DNA of 15,906 nt from Euryarchaeota archaeon UBA181 (lineage in GTDB: Archaea; Thermoplasmatota; Poseidoniia; Poseidoniales; Thalassarchaeaceae): positions 1 to 15,906 of the forward strand of contig DALI01000032.1 in the NCBI GenBank assembly GCA_002496725.1, given 5' to 3'. The notes beneath the pieces are model-generated. The model did not search any database, had not been told where the DNA came from, and was given only the letters and a program-made list of their open reading frames with translations. Position numbers and translations under genes: made by a program. Below, one piece after another: positions 13,448-15,906 of the stretch (positions are counted from its first letter, which is position 1; every line of letters begins with the position of its first letter).

Positions 13448-15622
13448 ATGCTCACTCACTCGCAGGCGAGAGTCCTCGTCCAACTCGCTGAGTTTGGAGA
13501 GCACCTAGACTCAGCATGGGATGTTCCACGAGAGCTATCCCTGCCCGGTCTAGCAGAGTCCCTAGGGCTAGTTCGTTCGGCTCTACACCAACCCCTTTCC
13601 GAGCTAGAGAAAGAGGGACTAATCTTCACCAGGACTGCTCATGTGATCGGAGGGGGTTCTAGAAAGAGAACAGTTGTTCACATCACTGAAGAGGGTAGAG
13701 GGGTAATTCAAAGAGAGAAGCCTGTATCCAGAGAATTCCCCAATAGGATAATTGGGCCAGCACCGAATGCTTCACAAGTTCATGGCCGATCCTCGGAAAT
13801 CGAATTATTATCAGAGTATATAGTCGGAGGAAAATCAGTAGTTCTCAGTGGTTTGCCAGGAATAGGAAAATCAACTCTAGCCAGGGCGATAGTCTCTCAT
13901 TTGGAGAGTCTTAGATGGAAGATTAGGTGGGCTAACTGCACCCTCAATACTGATGTTAAGGCCATAGGAAGTATGTGGCTTGGAGGGAGTTCACTCACAT
14001 CGGTGGAAGCCATCACTGAGTCCACTAGTTCCAAGAAAGTCCTTCTCGTACTTGACGAGGTCCAAGAATTACATCCTAGGCATTCTAATCCAATAAGTAA
14101 TCTAATTTCTAAAGCATCCGATTCATTATGTTCGGTGTTGCTCGTGGTAAGGGCCCCCAATCCATTGAATCTCGAGGGGGACTTCATTGAGCATCGTGTA
14201 CAAGGACTAGATCTAGAATCCTCAAAACTCCTCTTCCCAGAAAATATCGATGATAATCTAGCGACTGACGTATCGGACTCTCTCGGAGGGCATCCGTTAG
14301 CAATCAGACTGTGGTCTCCAGAGGAGGGAGTTCCCGAGAAGTCCGAAGCAGTTCTCAAATATGTAGAGAGAACCGTGATCAGTAGACTCTCCGTAGAAGG
14401 AATTGACTCCCTTGACGAATTATCTCTGGCCCCCCTGCCTCTAAGAGTCAAAGAGATGAAATTTGAAGAAGGGGTTTCCGAATTAGATGACTCAGCAGTA
14501 TTGAGATGGTCCAACGGACTGACAGAACCACATCACTTAGTGAGGAATGTCAGAAGGGCTTCTTGGGACAAGGAGAGAACTTCCAGTATGCACAAGAGTG
14601 CCGCAAGAACATGGTCCTCTTTGCAGGGGGTCAGAGCCAGAAAGTTCGAGGCTCACCACAGGTCAATGTCAGGGGAAGAAGAAGATATACATTGGATTGA
14701 AAAGAACATAAATATAATTTCACGGTCAGATAGTGCCACTGCTGCCGTGATTTTGGAGACTGCACTAGAGATCAAAGAAAGCCAGATAATGAGGGAGGAG
14801 GCCGCCACAATCGCTCTCGATAGGGGCGAGAGTAATGAGGCAAAGATCCACGTTGACAAAATTGATGACTCCCGTTCAAGAAAGATACTAGAGTCTCGAA
14901 TAGCAAGATTGAGCGGAAAGCAAGATTTAGCTCGGAGATTAGAGGAAGAGGCAATTATTCTATCAGGACCTAGCCAGCGCGCCAAAATGGAGATTTCTTC
15001 AATCATCAGAAGGTTTGACGATAGGATCCCGGGGAAATTGGATAACTCAGAATCAGAGAAAATCCTACAGATAATTTCACATGTTGAATTAGGATCTATT
15101 TCCAATGAAGAGAGAGAATCAGCTATCCTATCTCTAGAGCTAGTCAAATACAGTATCGCTCTCAGTGATTCAAATCTTAAAGAGGCTTCAAAGGCAAGAG
15201 CCGAAATTGAATCTAGACTCTCCCATGATGATGTTTTCTTGGATATACTAGACCTCAGAGCAAGATTGTCCTCTAGGGTCAATGGCAATGCTTCTTCCAG
15301 TTCTATTTCATGGTGCAAAGACCTTATTTCCAAGCTCGATGAGCCAGTAATTAGGATCAGAGCTATTCACTCCGCACTTGAGGCCGTGGGAAATGAATTT
15401 CCAAAATGGCTCATCGAGGCTCATCAAGAATCTTGTAGATATCCACTTAGGGAGGACATACCCTCTTTCAGAAGAATGGCCGCACATAGGTGGTATTGGA
15501 GAGGGGTCCTAGATCCTGTAAATCGAATGTCTCACTGGACCGAGGCAATAAGTAGATTCAGGGCGGCTGAATGCATTAATGCGGCTAATCAATTAGTTAC
15601 TAAGCTGGCCAAGGGAAGCTAA
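13448..15622 (+). CDS. Winged-helix / STAND-type P-loop ATPase with alpha-solenoid tail
   Basis: This protein of about 724 residues combines three parts. The first is an N-terminal winged helix of MarR-like shape (about 2-88), including LPGLAESLGLVRSALHQPL as recognition region and a GGGSRKRTVVHI wing. The second is an NTPase: HGRSSEIELL (112-121), Walker A GLPGIGKSTLA (135-145, Lys141), Walker B VLLVLDEVQ (198-206, Asp203-Glu204), and GGHPLA (280-285), which resembles the GLPLA motif of STAND/NB-ARC proteins. The third is a charged all-helical C-terminal half (about 350-724) that looks like TPR-type solenoid repeats. This is the layout of MalT/AfsR-like signal-responsive regulators, in which ligand sensing by the solenoid controls ATP-driven assembly and DNA binding; that role is inferred. 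I chose ATG 13448; GTG 13430 adds six residues. It is divergent from uvrC by 55 bp and overlaps the next gene's end by 4 nt. Confidence 0.82.
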   Translation: MLTHSQARVLVQLAEFGEHLDSAWDVPRELSLPGLAESLGLVRSALHQPLSELEKEGLIFTRTAHVIGGGSRKRTVVHITEEGRGVIQREKPVSREFPNRIIGPAPNASQVHGRSSEIELLSEYIVGGKSVVLSGLPGIGKSTLARAIVSHLESLRWKIRWANCTLNTDVKAIGSMWLGGSSLTSVEAITESTSSKKVLLVLDEVQELHPRHSNPISNLISKASDSLCSVLLVVRAPNPLNLEGDFIEHRVQGLDLESSKLLFPENIDDNLATDVSDSLGGHPLAIRLWSPEEGVPEKSEAVLKYVERTVISRLSVEGIDSLDELSLAPLPLRVKEMKFEEGVSELDDSAVLRWSNGLTEPHHLVRNVRRASWDKERTSSMHKSAARTWSSLQGVRARKFEAHHRSMSGEEEDIHWIEKNINIISRSDSATAAVILETALEIKESQIMREEAATIALDRGESNEAKIHVDKIDDSRSRKILESRIARLSGKQDLARRLEEEAIILSGPSQRAKMEISSIIRRFDDRIPGKLDNSESEKILQIISHVELGSISNEERESAILSLELVKYSIALSDSNLKEASKARAEIESRLSHDDVFLDILDLRARLSSRVNGNASSSSISWCKDLISKLDEPVIRIRAIHSALEAVGNEFPKWLIEAHQESCRYPLREDIPSFRRMAAHRWYWRGVLDPVNRMSHWTEAISRFRAAECINAANQLVTKLAKGS

Positions 15623-15906
15623 CTGTCCCCTTCGAAACCATCCTCTGTAACTATACTTCCAACAACTTCTTCGATCTCGCCGTCATAGTATTCTTCAGTA
15701 TAGAAGAAACCCCTCTCTTGCAACTGCATGCCTGCAAATAACAGTGTGATCAGGAGAATGATGACAATCAAGGAGAGCCCTCCGATTAGAATGCCACTCA
15801 TAGATTCACCATCGCCGGAGCTCTCAACCTTTTCTTCACCAGAAATGTGGATTGCAGTAGCTAGGTTCGTAGACGAAGAGGCTCCAGATATCGCTCTTAC
15901 TAGAAT
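15619..15906 (-). CDS. C-terminal end of a membrane-anchored protein, cut by the window edge
   Basis: The frame ends at TAG (15619-15621) and stays open through the right edge, at least 95 codons. The visible end reads as a Ser/Thr-rich, probably extracellular stretch, then one transmembrane helix (GILIGGLSLIVIILLITLLF), then an acidic tail with FYTEEYYDGEIEEVV. An ATG at 15801 could start a 60-residue protein, but it lies right at the membrane helix and the upstream codons continue in similar style. A truncated larger protein with a C-terminal anchor, like the one at 8693-11668, is therefore more likely. Function is unknown. It overlaps the end of the convergent ATPase gene by 4 nt. Confidence 0.6.
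   Translation of the reverse strand: MLVRAISGASSSTNLATAIHISGEEKVESSGDGESMSGILIGGLSLIVIILLITLLFAGMQLQERGFFYTEEYYDGEIEEVVGSIVTEDGFEGDS

Noticed and set aside
13897..14514. 205-codon antisense frame opposite the ATPase domain
   Set aside because: It overlaps the Walker B region of a well-supported gene and is Ser-rich with no structure.
14653..15333. 226-codon open frame antisense to the STAND ATPase tail
   Set aside because: It is long, but its composition (Ser/Leu/Ile-rich, no domain) is the mirror of an acidic helical coding region. The plus-strand frame continues from a clear P-loop ATPase.
1..15906. tRNA, rRNA, CRISPR array, transposase or attachment site
   Set aside because: No cloverleaf, spaced direct repeats, DDE transposase or terminal inverted repeats were seen. 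Gaps between genes are too short (85 bp or less) to hide most of these.

Overview
The window looks like a compact, almost fully coding stretch of an archaeal chromosome. The best guess is a Marine Group II (Poseidoniales-type) euryarchaeon. Arguments for this: a Taw2-type wyosine enzyme (archaeal/eukaryotic only); a JAMM metalloprotease; Arg coded mostly by AGA/AGG; large acidic secreted proteins with a C-terminal membrane anchor; and the mix of these with bacterial-type UvrC, Orn, MsrA and AlkB. The lineage is inferred; no rRNA or other marker gene is present.

Layout, left to right. A four-helix membrane protein of unknown function (8-649, minus) diverges from a plus-strand cluster: guaB (IMP dehydrogenase), msrA (methionine sulfoxide reductase A) and an AlkB-type alkane/fatty-acid hydroxylase. 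These three coding regions overlap by 26 and 8 nt, so they are probably co-transcribed. Two unrecognised membrane proteins follow (3840-4280 and about 4313-5131). A convergent MFS exporter (5105-6412, minus) diverges from orn (oligoribonuclease, 6488-7021, plus). Next comes a minus-strand pair, taw2 (7773-8675) and a complete JAMM/MPN+ metalloprotease (7027-7755). Only 17 bp away, a 991-residue secreted, C-terminally anchored protein starts in the opposite direction (8693-11668). It meets uvrC (11665-13392, minus) tail to tail at a shared CTAG. uvrC diverges from a winged-helix/STAND-type ATPase with an alpha-solenoid tail (13448-15622, plus). The right edge holds the C-terminal end of another membrane-anchored protein (15619-15906, minus), cut by the window.

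Functionally this is a housekeeping and accessory mix rather than one pathway: purine synthesis (GuaB), oxidative protein repair (MsrA), a membrane diiron hydroxylase (AlkB-like), efflux (MFS), nano-RNA turnover (Orn), tRNA-Phe hypermodification (Taw2), isopeptide or peptide cleavage (JAMM) and nucleotide excision repair (UvrC). The least explained genes are the AlkB homologue without a visible electron donor, the JAMM protein without a visible ubiquitin-like partner, the giant surface protein, the wHTH-STAND ATPase, and the two membrane proteins after alkB. I saw no tRNA, rRNA, CRISPR array, insertion sequence or attachment site. No gap between genes exceeds about 85 bp.
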